A stretch of 64,000 bases of DNA from Nymphaea colorata (lineage: Eukaryota > Streptophyta > Magnoliopsida > Nymphaeales > Nymphaeaceae). Of the stretch, positions 35,633 to 48,400 are shown one piece after another; the first letter of the stretch is position 1, and each line of letters opens with the position of its first letter. The translations under genes were made by a program, and so were the position numbers. Below the pieces are notes generated by a model that was not told the DNA's origin, did not search any database, and saw only the letters and a program-made list of their open reading frames with translations. The stretch spans positions 20,577,002-20,641,001 of the forward strand of contig NC_045148.1 of the NCBI RefSeq assembly GCF_008831285.2, read 5' to 3'.

Positions 35633-36870
35633 GAGCTCACTTACTTGAATCAGAATCTGGGCTGTCTGAACCTAGGAAGCACTCCCTTTAATCTCAACAG
35701 TTATCTCATCTGACCGATGATATCCTCTGCATAATAAAGAGAAATCGTCATCGTCTGTGTCACCTGACGAGGCGGACCACTCAGTAAAGGAAGAAACAAT
35801 TGAAGTCCATGTTTCATGCTACTATCGAAATAAACGGTATCACTGTAAACATTGAACTTTGAAGCCATGTCTTTGTAACTTAAACAGAAACTTCTGAAAT
35901 TTCAGTTTCATTGGCATGCCATTCTTTTGGAGAAAAGGGCAGCTATCGTCTCCAGTTAATAAAATTGATATGGCTCCCAATTAAGACAGCTTGGAGGAGG
36001 TTTAAATTCTTAGAGTATACTCCAGGGTTTTCCAAGGAGAACACTAGCAGGTAACATTGAAACAAACAGAAAATTTCACGTGAAAACAGAAGCCACATGA
36101 ACTTCAAAAGGTTTCTTGAGTCTCTATTCTCATTTGGTTTTGTGATTTTTGTCATGTATAGGTATTTAAACACCCCAAAAGGTCGACTTCGTTGTTTCAG
36201 AGACCTATATCACAGCCAATGTTAGCTTGACCAGTAATATAAATTGCTACCGCAGGATCACCTTAAAGCCAGTTTCCCATGTAAAGGTATCACTGCAAAC
36301 GATAGAGTCTTACTTTTCTATAATCTAAGCCCAAGACAAGTTCTTGCTCTCTACCATTATCATCTGCAATCATCCCCATACTCCACATACTGGTTTGATG
36401 TGAACAGAGTATTAGACCATCCAGTTGGAAAAAAACAAAAATATGGAGCACTTCCCCTGCATCTTTGGACTTCACAGAGTAATAAGAGCAGCCAACTCGG
36501 ATAGACTTGTTACATACACACACATACATATATCTCTACTCACACACACAAAAGAGAGAGAGGGAGAAGGGAGACAGAATCTAAGTAAAAGCTGTCCAGA
36601 TATTTAGATAGCTTTTATATGGTCAATATTTAATTTTGATATCCACACGTAGATAATACTTGCTGCTTTTTCAAGACAATAACAAGCTACATTTTTTAAA
36701 ACATTAATTGCACACATACAGGAAGTGCCATGTGCAATCTCAGTCTCACCCAGAAGCAACAACAACAATATGCACCCATTGAATGGCTGATAACAAGCAG
36801 CTTCCCAAACAAAGAATGAAGAAATGAATGGCATTCATTCAAACCCATCTTCTACATTCTACTTTTATCC

Positions 36871-36916
<46 letters not shown>

Positions 36917-38140
36917 AAGACTCAAAATCGTGAAGTTTGGCAGGCAACTCACCAGCTCTGTAAACGCATCCTTCAACCGCTGATCAAACTGGTTGGCCAT
37001 TTATCTTCCCATCCCCTCCAACCTCTAAACAAGGCCTTCTTCCTTAAGAAAGAACTGGTTCGTCGCATCTCACCAAGGACTGCTTCGTTGCCCTTTCGAA
37101 GGGATACCTGGGATGATGCCCTAAATATCAATCGCTATAAGAAGGAATCATTAATTGGTCTTCTGCATTTGAACCACGATTGCTGGATTTCCTTGGAATG
37201 GAGTTCCACGATTTCCCTTCTGTTGGGCTGGAAGGGGAGAGTTGTTGTAGCCAAGTTCAGATGCTCGAAAAGAAAGATTTCTTTTCTAGTTTAAGCCTAA
37301 GCAAAACGTTTTGTTGTGTACAATTTGGTGTAGTGCCGGCTCTCTCTGTCTCTATATATTTGATTATTTTTCTTTTTCAATCTTAAAAACATTGGACCCG
37401 CTTCTGTTGGTTGTACTGCCAATCTGCCATATGTACAGTCGCCTCTCCAACAATCAACAATGTAAGAGACGACCACGACCATTTGTTATCAGTTATTAAA
37501 ATGAATTCAGAAACAGACTGCAGTACCTTTTGATCAATTTAGCAATAAGCTTGCAGTTTAGTTAATACAATGTAAGTTTCGTTGTTTCATTTTTCTCTTT
37601 CACGGAGACGAAGGCCTTTCGGTTAAGCTGTTAAGGCCGGATTTCGCCGCCGGCCAGTGAAAGGGAGAAAAAGAAGTCATGAGATGAAGAGGTCCCTGTC
37701 ATAACCGACGCGTATGGGACCCATTGTCACGAGGGTCACGATGTCAAAGCTTCTGAGGACCTGCCAACGTTCTTATGGAGACGGGACATTTTTCAACTGC
37801 TGTTGGAACGGGAAAGGACGTCCATTAATGAACGAAAGGAGCAAACTTTGTCTCATCCAGTGAGGGAAATTCCTCCTCATATTTCACCTCAAGCGATGTT
37901 TTCGCCTTAAGAAAGCACCCACAAGTGATGAAAGGTGGAACCCTGTCCTTTGGCATGGTGGCTTTACAGAAGAAGCCAAAGGCAAAGAGGTGTACGAGTA
38001 TGCATGTGAAATTTTGATATTTTATGGAATCACCTGGAGGCTGGGACCATGCATGAACTCAACAAAGGAATGGGTGGCTAATGGCAGAATTGGTGTACAT
38101 TTAAGTCTCTGTGCTTTACAGAAAGAATGAACTTCTAAAT
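35025..38140. other. Intergenic with microsatellites
   Basis: A CT tract followed by an AT tract lies at about 35586-35631, and a GA tract at about 36873-36913. The GA tract creates a long artificial Arg-Glu reading frame. No real gene is recognised. Confidence 0.55.
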
Positions 38141-38452
38141 GCAGCATATGAATAATTTCCCATACTAAACCTGATTCTTTTCTCTCTCTCTAAAAACACC
38201 AGCTCTGTTATTTTTACTGCCCAAAAACCATTTAACACGTATCCTAAGGCTCCCCATGGCTACCATCTACAAGCCAAAGATAAATGCAGCATATGAATCA
38301 ATTTCTATATGACTCAATTCCTATACTAAACCAGATCTTCTTCTCTTGCTCTCTATATAAAAACACCAGCTCTGTTATTTTTACTGCCAAATAACCATTT
38401 AACACGTATCCTAAATCTTCCCATGGTTACGATCTATTTAGCCAAAGATACT
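38141..38452. repeat. Tandem duplication in the SCL32-like promoter
   Basis: Two diverged copies lie head to tail (about 38141-38284 and 38285-38452). Shared blocks are GCAGCATATGAAT, ATACTAAACC, AAAACACCAGCTCTGTTATT, CCATTTAACACGTATCCTAA and CCATGG. The second copy reads CTCTATATAAAAACACC where the first reads CTCTCTCTAAAAACACC, so only the second carries a TATA box. Confidence 0.9.
38353..38362 (+). promoter_or_regulatory. TATA box of the SCL32-like gene
   Basis: CTATATAAAA is a strong TATA box about 140 bp upstream of the ATG at 38497. It is placed for a transcription start near 38390 and a leader of about 105 nt. It lies in the second copy of the promoter duplication. Confidence 0.6.
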
Positions 38453-38496
38453 CAACAGCACTCCTTGTTGCATATTTCCCTTTCTCTCTCTCTAAG

Positions 38497-39840
38497 ATGA
38501 GGGCAGAAGTGAGGCCAAGAAGAAGTGTGTCATCCATTCCAGCAAGCGCGGCACCTGCGCTTTTGCAGGCGGGCATCAGGGAGCAGGGGCCCTCCCTGTT
38601 CAAGGGATGTCTTGGGAGGAGCTTGGATGCCAACTGCATAGAGAAGCTTCTCCTCCACTGCGGGGCTGCCCTCGAGAAGAAGGACTCCACCCTGGCCCAG
38701 CAGATCATGTGGGTGCTCAACAACATTGCCTCCTCCCATGGCGACCCCAACCAGAGACTCACTTCCTGGTTCCTCAGGGCCCTTATCACCAGGGCCTCCA
38801 GGGTCTGCCCCGTAGCCATGAACCTCCAGCGGTGCTCGGTAGGCGGCGTGCATCTGAGCTTCTTGGGCAGGCCCATGTCCGTGACCGAGCTAGCCGGCTA
38901 CGTGGACCTCCTCCCCTGGCATAGGTTTGGCTTCTCTGCCTCTAACAGTGCAATCTCAAACGCAATTCAAGGGCACCCAAGGGTTCACATACTGGATTTC
39001 AGCATCACCCACTGCATGCAGTGGCCCACTCTCATTGATGAGCTATCGAGGAAGCCGGGAGCTGCCCCCTTCGTCCGGCTGTCGGTGCCGTCCGTCCGGC
39101 CCAAGGTGCCCCCTTGGCTTAACGTGTCATGTGAGCAGGTAGGCCAGCGTCTAGCGAACTTTGCCAAGTCCAGGAACGTCCCTTTTGCGTTCAGGGTGAT
39201 CCCCATTGGAGACAGTATCACTGAAGTAGGAACTGAGCCATACCATGAATCGATCATAAACAACATAAGTGTTTGTGCCCTTGGGCTTGCTGCTGATGAG
39301 ATTTTGGTGGTGAATTGTCAGAATTTCCTGCATTATCTGCCAGATGAAGTTGGGGACCCCTTGTCCACAAATAACCAATCTGCAAGAGATAGGTTTTTGG
39401 AGCTAATCAGAGGGTTAAACCCCAAGATTGTTACCGTGGTAGATGAGGATTCTAACCTGGGGTCTCTTGGCCTCTCCTCTAGAATTTCTGCTTGTTTCAA
39501 TTACCTTTGGATACTTTTTGATGCCCTCGAGACGTTTTTACCAAGAGACAGCACTCAAAGGCTGGATTATGAGGCTGACATTGGGTACAAGATAGAGAAC
39601 ATCATAGCCTTTGAAGGGTTGCAGAGGATTGAGAGGTTGGAGCCAAGCGGGGAGCTTGTGGAAAGGATGAGAAGAGCTCACTTCCACAGTGTGCCCTTTG
39701 GTGAGGAAACTCTTGCAGAAGTGAAGTGCTTGTTGGGTGAGCATGCTAGTGGGTGGGGAATGAAGAAGGAAGACGATATTTGGGTGCTCACATGGAAAGG
39801 ACACAATGCTGTATTTGCTTCTGCTTGGGGCTGTTCTTGA
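38497..39840 (+). CDS. GRAS-family regulator, SCL32-like
   Basis: This intronless frame encodes 447 residues. After a short N-terminus (MRAEVRPRRSVSS) the GRAS domain starts at about residue 45: LHRI with CIEKLLLHCGAALEKKD, then SVTELAGYVDLLPWHRFGF. The VHIID-type motif is VHILDFSITHCMQWPTL (from 163). Next come ILVVNCQNFLHYLPDE, the region NPKIVTVVDEDSNL, FLPRDSTQRLDYEADI, and the C-terminal SAW region GWGMKKEDDIWVLTWKGHNA. The Thr-His-Cys-Met-Gln after the VHIID core and the GWGMKKEDD end are typical of SCL32-type proteins. They are nuclear regulators without a DNA-binding domain of their own that act through partner factors; the specific role is unknown. The start Met agrees with the family's short N-terminus (remembered as MKAELR...). 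Confidence 0.93.
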   Translation: MRAEVRPRRSVSSIPASAAPALLQAGIREQGPSLFKGCLGRSLDANCIEKLLLHCGAALEKKDSTLAQQIMWVLNNIASSHGDPNQRLTSWFLRALITRASRVCPVAMNLQRCSVGGVHLSFLGRPMSVTELAGYVDLLPWHRFGFSASNSAISNAIQGHPRVHILDFSITHCMQWPTLIDELSRKPGAAPFVRLSVPSVRPKVPPWLNVSCEQVGQRLANFAKSRNVPFAFRVIPIGDSITEVGTEPYHESIINNISVCALGLAADEILVVNCQNFLHYLPDEVGDPLSTNNQSARDRFLELIRGLNPKIVTVVDEDSNLGSLGLSSRISACFNYLWILFDALETFLPRDSTQRLDYEADIGYKIENIIAFEGLQRIERLEPSGELVERMRRAHFHSVPFGEETLAEVKCLLGEHASGWGMKKEDDIWVLTWKGHNAVFASAWGCS

Positions 39841-42800
39841 AAGCTGAATCCTTTTGCTATTGGAGGGTGTAAATACATTGCTCTAAAAGGTACTAATTGT
39901 TGAACTTACAGTATGGGGAAAAGAAAATGGGTCATTTCTACCCCAAGTTAATTACTAGTCCTAGCACTATAACTTTCAAAGTTTTCTTTGCCTGGCCCTT
40001 GCTTTGCTGAACATGACCACCTGAGCATGTCAAGGTGTTGAATAAATATCAGCTTCCTTAACGTTCAGTCTTCATCATTTCTCCATGTAACAAAGCAGCA
40101 AACCAAAAAAGAAAAAGTTTGTTGCTTTCACTAAGTCTAGGTAAATAGCATTACTGTATCTTTTCCCTTTTGTCCTTGAACTTCCTAAGCAAAAGTTCGA
40201 TCACTAACTCTAAGAACTTGTTTGATTCAAAGGGAAAGGAATACTTTCCCCAGTTCAGACGGACTAATTTCATCCGTCAATAGCAGCATTAAGAAAACAG
40301 GCCCTCCTTCATGGCAGTTCAGTTTGCCCCCTGTTTTCTGCTTTTGCCTTCCCGGGAAGGAGCTCCACCGTTGGCTAATGGCCAAGGAATGAGGGGAAAC
40401 GAAAGGACAAGCTGGTCCACACATCCGATTTAGAATATCAGCCAAATATGGCCATGTTGGTAGCAGTGGTGGAGCCATAAATTTCTAGCTAAGGATATTA
40501 TTATTGTAAGTTTCAACCTTTAAGTTGCACTTATGTTAACAAAAAAAAAAAAAATCACCATGCAAATAAAGCAAATTTAGTGGGCTGGCGTTGGCAACCA
40601 GCCACAACTGGTTGGCAGATAAATATCCCTTTATCAATTGCCATTGTACTAACCAAGATAACTATAATAAATAAGTTCTCATTTTTTGCTTAATTTCATG
40701 TGGTTAATACGGCAGATCGTTTAGATTTCCATACAAGAAGGTGACCAACGTTTCCTGCACTGAGTAAAGTGAGAACTAGGCAGAAGTGGGAACGCAAGTT
40801 TCAGAAAAAAGGAGAGGCGTTATCCTGACTTCACAGTGATTAAATTTTCAAGTGAAATGGAAGCTCATGGTGCTGCGGCACAATGAGACGAGGGAGATCA
40901 ATTTCAGAAGGACACGCCAATTAACTATCCATGGATCAAAACTTGCTCAATGTTAAATAACACTGAGGTGTTTCGGGGATTAAGTGGTGTCTGACGGATC
41001 ATAGCCCAGACTTTACTTCATTTATCGCTAATCAGTTGCCTTCATGTTGAATCGATAACTTCAGGATAAGGCATGAAGGCATACAAGAAGAACATTCTGT
41101 TTTTGGAACACATTATCGAGGAAGGTTGCGTCTTTATTCCAACAAACCTGTTATAATTATATATGTTCTTTGTGCTTGATACTTTGTTTCAACATCGTCA
41201 TTTGGAGAATTTGGTGCTTCCGGAGCATGGCAGTGCTCGAAGGAGTAGTTCACCTCGTTAATGAGGCAAAAATAGACGTCTGGCAGCATTCCTGCTTTGA
41301 ACTATTTCTTAAACAGAAATGGTGTGAATGATGTACAAGCACAGGCATTAGTTTGTGGCTCAAAACTAAGTATGTCGTTACAAGATATATGACTGGCATG
41401 TAAAAGTGCCAGTGAAACAGTTTCCACCATTTTCACCATTGTCACAAATATTGTTTTCAAGTATAAAAAGGGGTATTCAGGTTTAATACGGCAATTTTCT
41501 TTTTTGGGAAAACTCGTTAAACTTTTAAAAAGCTTAAAAATTAAGAATAAAATGTGAAAATTTTGAAAATAAAAAATCTGGAAATTAAAAAATGTAAAAA
41601 AAAAACATGAAAAAAGGCAAAAAACAAATACCTTTTGATCGAGGGCATCTTGATCATTTATGTTAAATTTAACGCCAACTAAAGCCGGAATAAATTAAGC
41701 GTGAATTGTCTCATTTTGTTTTGAAGAGAAAACAGATCAAGGTTTGCCACCCATTAGAATATATAAGCTAAGACCCTCGCACCCATTTTTTATATGGTTT
41801 TGCATGCTTTTTGCTTACTTAACCTAGGCATGTAAAGCAATCATATGATTAATTTATCTTGGAAAATTGCAACCTTGAAAAATTTTTCTTGATTATATGT
41901 GTTTTTTCGGTAAGCAAAAGCAGAACCCCTTATAGCTCCAAAAAACTTTCCTACAACTTTTTTTAATGTATACTTAAGAGAAACTGCATTTAGCATAAAA
42001 CTCCTAATGCATGCCATACCATCACGCCTTCAAGGTTTTGTCTTCCCTCAGGGTCTGGGTGGACCTACAATATTTTTTTCAACTCGAATTCATAGTTTGC
42101 CGTTCATAAGAATAACAAAAAACATGGAATTCAAACCTAAACCCTTTGAATGTGAACCGCCTTGCTACCCAGTTGGTTTGGTGAAGAAAACATGTCCAAA
42201 CGACTTCTTTTTTACCGTCCAGCTAACTGTTTGCGTGAGTGAGCATGCAGAGTGTGTGTGTGTGTGTGTTTCCCAGCAGACCTTTTATTACATTCTTCTG
42301 TGGCGACAGTCAACATTTCTCCGGTGGCATAAAACTTCCACTTAATGACTATGGACTGACAACCTTTTAAAGGAAGAAAAGCGTCAGTATTCTCTGGTGA
42401 TGATCATACCTTCCTGTTCGACCAGTTTATGTCCTTAAGGAATAAGTGGTTCGATTGTGTTATGGTCCAACCTACACACTTCAATTCATCATTGGACATT
42501 AGGAAAAGAAGTTGGTAGGTGAGAACTTTCTTAATCATCTTGGTTGGTCCAACTTCCAAATCAGCACTCAATCAAACACAGACTGCACCCAACTACGCCC
42601 ACCATAAGGGCCCTTCAACCTCATCCAACTACCCACTGAAAGATGGTGACTTTGGTCTCGTTATAATGTATCAAATTATCGAGCAAGTTAATTCTCGGTA
42701 AACAGGGACGATCAACCACCTTGCAGAGAGCCGAAGCTTCCACTCAATCTCTAGTCCTCTTAGGGTATATGGGGTTCTTTCGCTGCCTCAGTGTGTCATC

Positions 42801-44777
42801 TTTGCTGTTTTCCAATTTGCGTAATGGTAACCCACTTAAAACATTACTAAGAGAGCACATATACAAGTAGACGGATCAGATTGAGGATGCGGGTTTTGCA
42901 AATAATGGCATTTTTGGTTCAGGATCATGATCTACTTAGCTGTTCTACATCCAACCAACCCAAATTAAGATTAATTGTAGAGTCTTCCGTATTGCTGTAG
43001 GACCCAATTGCCAGCAGCATTCTTTCTGAACTCTTAGTTGGCACAGTGACATTCTTCCTTTACGCTTGTGGAACTTAGCTGTGTGGCAGAAACCAATTGA
43101 ACTTTTACAGAGTGTCAAGCAGGAAACTTCTCAGTGCTGCTGCAAATCAGCAAGCTGGGGGAAACTCAGGCACTCAAATGCTGCGTACGATGCATAATGA
43201 GCCTGCAATTATGCTACTACAGACTTTCTCTATCGTGTCTATATATATATAATTACTGGGTTGCTCCAGTCAAGCTTGGTCAGAAGAAACTTCATATATA
43301 TATATATATATAGTAATTGATTTTGAATGAGATTAAATTGAAAAAAAATGATATTTTGAAGAGATTGAAATACCATCAGAAACAAATGAGTTTCCTTAAT
43401 CAAAACCCTTTGCATCATTTGAAGAGTATCTTAGTCTCTTCGAAATACAGCTTAACTTCCGAGTTTTAACTTAATGTCAATCATATGATCTCCTTAGAAT
43501 TGACGTCATAGAATATTCCTGTGAAGTCTGAAGTATTAAGGGATTGGTAACTACCAATCTCTTACGTAAAGGGTTGAACTCATGCTCAATATTCGACACA
43601 ACTTTAGAAAATTGATCAAGTTCGCAATCCACTTTCTCAAGTTTCAAGGGCAGGGCGTATCGATTGCCTGGGAACACCAACTTACGGCTTCAGATTTACC
43701 TTTTCATGCGATTGGCATGCACGTCCAAATGATATGCTTGAGAGCTGGATCCAAGACGCAGATGGGGAAGCAAGATGAGCGTTTACTAGATCTACACTCC
43801 ACCTTTCCATTAAGAAACTCAGGAAATGGTGTGAAGATGAGTGCAGATCGGACGGACTCCGATCTCAACGCTTCGACTGCATTATTCATACGAGAATGCG
43901 ATAATGCCTTCTCAAGAGAGACCTCATTATTTTATCGTTTCATCCCCGCCATCATTCTCATCTCTTCTTCAACATTGATTTCAGATGAGATGTTGATGGC
44001 GGATTCGGAGCATGAGGAATTCTTCTGTTAGTCAAGATGGGCTAGCTAGGCACACCAACTACCAGTCAAAGGCAACTGCCAAGGAAAGCGTATTTTTAGC
44101 TTCCTTCAATTACTCAAGGGTAGGTTTGATTGCTTGGATAAAGTTCACCTTTGGATGAATTGTCCCTTGCAAAGCTCATGCAAGGTGTCCCTTGTTCCAA
44201 CCCACATTGCACGATTTTTCAGATTCAATTTTAATTTGAGCTGTAAAGTTATTAAGTAGGCGCCAAGGACGTAAAGGTACGTGGCCTTGGAAAAGAATGG
44301 ATGATTGGTGCAATGATCATGTGGTGGCACGTCCTTCGGTGCGGCATGACCCACGGATTTGGCATGTTCACACTATAAGGAATTGAGCCCTCCGGACCCT
44401 ATGAAGCGCCACCCTTGTGAAATCTTCATATATGTTATGCCTTTTCCATCTTTTTAATTTAAAAATAAGATTGAACAACTTTATTAGCTAACTCTTGTCT
44501 AAGCCCGTCAATGGCATATGTTTTTACATTCGATGCAAACATTGGACAGATCATTTTTGGAGTAATGAGCTTGAAAAAATATGTGAGTCAAGTTTGAGCT
44601 TACATGTCTCCGAGAAAATTGGTGCAATGGACAGGGCGAGGGGAGGTTGGTAGGTGGCCATCAAATCTTCGGGTGTTAACTACTTGTGCTACAAAAGGAA
44701 GGCCACTAATATACAAATCAAAGTACCGGGGGTGAGAAACCTGGTATTAAACCCCTAGTAAGAGCACTGCTTCGTGT
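39841..44777. other. Intergenic, mostly AT-rich
   Basis: After the SCL32-like 3'UTR there is no recognisable gene. Two AT tracts lie at about 43240 and 43290-43312, a GT run at about 42254-42269, and A-rich sequence at 41.5-41.65 kb. A 149-codon frame at 43582-44031 has no family resemblance. A terminus-like CAGTGGTGGAGCCATAAA at 40464 with a hairpin GGCTGG...CCAGCC at 40583-40603 suggests another remnant of the hAT-like family. Confidence 0.5.
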
Positions 44778-44782
44778 CCATT

Positions 44783-45016
44783 AAGAGAGGTCTACTTAAA
44801 TTTGGCTTGTGAGGGTGATAATGACAATGAAAACTTGATTATGAGGGATCATTTGTCTGCACCACCATACCAATTCCTTTGATGTTGGAGCCATGAAGAG
44901 AGGTCCACTTAAATTTGGCCTGAGCACATCTAGAGTGATAATGACAACGAGAACTTAGTTGTGATGGATCATTTGCCAGCGCCACCTTGCCAACTCCTTT
45001 GACATTGGCATCAAGA
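44783..45016. repeat. Tandem duplication, about 113-bp unit
   Basis: Two diverged copies (about 44783-44895 and 44896-45016) share AAGAGAGGTC, ACTTAAATTTGGC, GGTGATAATGACAA, GGATCATTTG and CAACTCCTTTGA-type blocks. The unit is open in one minus-strand frame over about 70 codons, but no family is recognised. Confidence 0.8.
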
Positions 45017-45420
45017 GATTGTAAAAGAAACAATGTTGACCTCGTCCTCAATTTTCTTGTTGGGTTGCTTACCAGCCTTTAGATTTCACTAGAAATATGC
45101 CATGTTTGAGCTTCTTGCGCTGCCCAAAGAAAAAAGTTTCACCCTAAATTTCATCCCTTAGGCAAGCTTCCTTACCAAACTATAGCACGACATGAAAAAT
45201 GCACTCACTGGTCAAGGAATGTCATTATTCCAATGTGAATTCAAAGAATCTAATTAAGGGGGTTCATATAATAGCTTTGGTCAGAGGCTAATAGGCAGTT
45301 AGTCTCCAATTCAAGTGTTCGAGTTGTCAGTCTCTGGTTCAAGTGTCAGGGCCTCGACGCCTTATATTGAAAAGAAAGGATCACTAATGTTTAAGTTGAA
45401 GTAGATAGGGGTGGTACCAG

Positions 45421-45605
45421 GTAGTGGCAGAGCCAGAAATTTTTTGTTGATGGGCACTAACCGATCTTTCATTTAAGAGGATGAATGCTTGACTTAGATC
45501 TAGTGTTGGCACCATATGTAGCTGTACTGGATGAATATAGCTCCAGCTTAGTCCACAATACATGATATCAAGGGCTGGCATGGGCAGTGGCCCACACCAG
45601 CCACA
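45421..45605. mobile_element. Probable remnant of the hAT-like MITE family
   Basis: A left-end-like GTAGTGGCAGAGCCAG at 45421 and a hairpin GGCTGG...CCAGCC at 45573-45602 match the arrangement seen at 59.7-59.9 kb. The right terminus is degraded and no target duplication is clear. Confidence 0.35.
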
Positions 45606-46365
45606 CGGAGCACAAAAGCACGAATCCTGGGGCAATTGGTCTGTCCCTGCCTTTTGCTCAAATATGATTATATGTTAAAAAAAACTGATTGTATATGTTG
45701 TTATGTTGTATTCAGCTTCCATTTTACTCCAGACTTTGCTTGTCCGAGGATGAACTTAACACGTTTAAGGTCTAAAGGAGTCAAACCTACAACGAACCTG
45801 ACTTTGGTTCTTTCTTAACGTCCTCTTTATTGAGCTCCCTTGTTAAGTAGATATCACAAAAGAAAGGGGAACATGTATTTTGTTAACACAAATGAAGAAT
45901 ATTAGTTCATTTACGGAAAGTGTATTTCACGAAATATATCATAAAAATAATACAGTTATATTATATATCTATCAATAATCTCATCAGATTCGTCCAGGAT
46001 ATCCAATTATGGTTGGTACACAAGCAACCAAAGATGGGAGATTCAAGATGTCATGTTTTTGAGACGTACGTCTCCAAATTCAATGATTATCATAACATGA
46101 GAACAAATTAAAGTTCTTTAATTTTAGCTGATTTTTTATAATTTTTAACAGATAAAAAGGTACCTTCCGGATCATATTTGTGCCTGCTAAAATCTCCAAT
46201 AAAGGTCAAGTTGATACATGGTTGAAATTGAACTGCAACTTTTTCCTCTTTTTTATTGTGAAGCGTGAGTTAGGTAGCCAGCCCTCACTAAACTATAAAT
46301 TGACCTGTTTGCAAGAAGAATCACGAGTATTAGATGCGTCAAGTAGAAGCTGATCACTAACTAGG
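45606..46365. other. Intergenic, no gene recognised
   Basis: AT-rich sequence without recognisable coding or RNA features. Confidence 0.5.
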
Positions 46366-46700
46366 CAGGCATCTAGAACCATATGCCATGAGTGTCACAT
46401 CGAAAAAGAAACGGGTTGTCCCAAGAAGGATCGGCACTGACTATAACTAGTAATTTATAGGCAGCCAGTCATTGGTTCGAATGACATGCATCTAGAACCA
46501 ACCAGATGCCGTGAGTGTCATACCAAAAAAGAAACGGGTTGTCCCAAGAAGGATCGGCAATGGCTAGAGCCAGTGATTCATATTCCAATGACATGCATCT
46601 AAAACCAGATGGGTTGCCCCGAGAAGGATAAGTGAGTTGCCCCGAGAAGGATAAGCACGGACTAGAACCAGTGATTCATAGGTAGCAAGTCATTCGTGGA
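46366..46700. repeat. Degenerate tandem repeat, about 125-bp unit
   Basis: Two good copies share GAAACGGGTTGTCCCAAGAA then GGATCGGCA (about 46408 and 46532), preceded by CATCTAGAACCA and GTGAGTGTCA. A third copy is shortened and carries an internal 18-bp duplication around TTGCCCCGAGAAGGATAAG (about 46615 and 46633). Confidence 0.75.
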
Positions 46701-48400
46701 ATGACATGGGTATCATTCCTTTGTACCATTAAGGTGGAACTAGCGTTCGCGTTGTTGTTATATATTAGTAGCATATTAGGCAATAACGCAGTCCTAAACT
46801 TTATGAACAATAGTCTATCAAGGTCATTTGAATGATGAGATATTCATATTCATATTGCTCACTAAAAAAAATGGTCAGTTTATTAAAATTTGGCATCAAA
46901 ATGAATATCAATCCCTTTAGTCAGATTTAGTAGGCCAAGGGAGAGATGAAGAAAACGAACTGGAGATTTGCAACTTTCATTTGAGAATTTATTGGAGATT
47001 CAAATCCACTTGAAGGCAACAATCAACTTTAAACTTCAGACTCAATCCTAGTTGACCCCGTCTGACTTGACAAAAATCGATTTAGTTAAGCATATAGATA
47101 ACATCTAACTGAAAAGAACAAGAAAGAGCAATATGGTGGCATTGGTGCTTCGTTTTAACATAATTGGAGATTTGGATGAGGAAAGTAGCTGGATATATTA
47201 TAAAATAGGAAAAAGAAAAAGAATAAATAAATTAATGATGAGAGGGACCGAAATAAATGAATTGTGATGAGAGAATGATTTCGGTTTTTGATAATTTTCA
47301 TGCATTAAATGATGCCTTCTGTGGTTAGCAGAGCTTATAATAATCAACTCTCAGTTTACGAAATTCGCCCTCCTTTCTTTTAATATTGACTCAAGCTGCA
47401 ATAAAAGCGATCTGTTAAAGGCACAAATCTTGGTTATTATTTAAAAAAGCATCTTTAATTTATTGCATTAATTTCGAAAATACAGTAAATACTTATAAGC
47501 ATCGATTATTAAATTCTTCTTATAGGCGCTTACTTTTCTTCAAGAATGTGACAACTATTATTTTGAAACATATAATTTTGCATTTCTTAAAAGTAATCCT
47601 GGATTTTTTAAAAAAACTTAAAGAGGGTTATTGGTATTGTAGAACTTTCCTGAACATGCAACAGCCAATGCTTTTCATCTATTATTTGATCATGTGACGA
47701 CCAAGGTCGTCTGTACATGACATCCTTACAAAACATTATTTTATAAAAACAGATTTTGCATAAAACCGTTCTCTTTTAATCTTTTTTTGGGTTTTGGATG
47801 AGCGGAGAGTTTATAAAACCCATCGCCCGGAAGAGAGGGTAAACTGTTTTTCTAATCAGTTTCTAGAACTTGGTAAATCCAAAACAATTTTTTAGGAGAT
47901 CAGGTTATTGATGTCTTTCTGAAGACACAATCTTAGTAAAATTAAAATTTTCACGAACCTAATTTCAACTGCCATCTAAACACCCCTTAAAGCGGACCCT
48001 AAAACTTATTCTAACGTGGTAACTGCTGACCTCTGATCTCTTGGAAAATTTTAAATTTATCTTGTTAAGACGGGAATGAAGTATGAACAAAGAGAGGCCA
48101 GGGAAGTGCAGTGTTCACATGAGCAGAGGACATAGTTGGAATTTTCCAGAGAAGGGTAAACGGGGAGTTTTGAGGTACAGGGGCTAGAAAAAGACTTGCG
48201 TCAAGAAAGCTGGAGGGAATTAATGAATGAAAATGAGAATCATGAATGAATGGTTATGGAACATGATAAAAAGGAAAAGGCAAAAATTTTGCAAACACAG
48301 AAAACTGGGGAAAAGAGAGTTCGTTTTCTCCCTTTTTTAATCTATTTTTCTATCTTTTTTCTTTTGGGGGTGCGCGAAATCTGCTACAGTGCAATCATCG
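46701..48400. other. Intergenic and upstream region of the NPH3 gene
   Basis: No gene is recognised. Sequence is AT-rich up to the TATA-like element at 48401. Confidence 0.5.

Noticed and set aside
36824-37294. 156-codon plus-strand frame
   Set aside because: Its start runs through a GA microsatellite giving Arg-Glu repeats and the remainder resembles no family.
43582-44031. 149-codon plus-strand frame and two shorter minus-strand frames
   Set aside because: I considered a decayed resistance-type gene, but found no NB-ARC, TIR or LRR motif.
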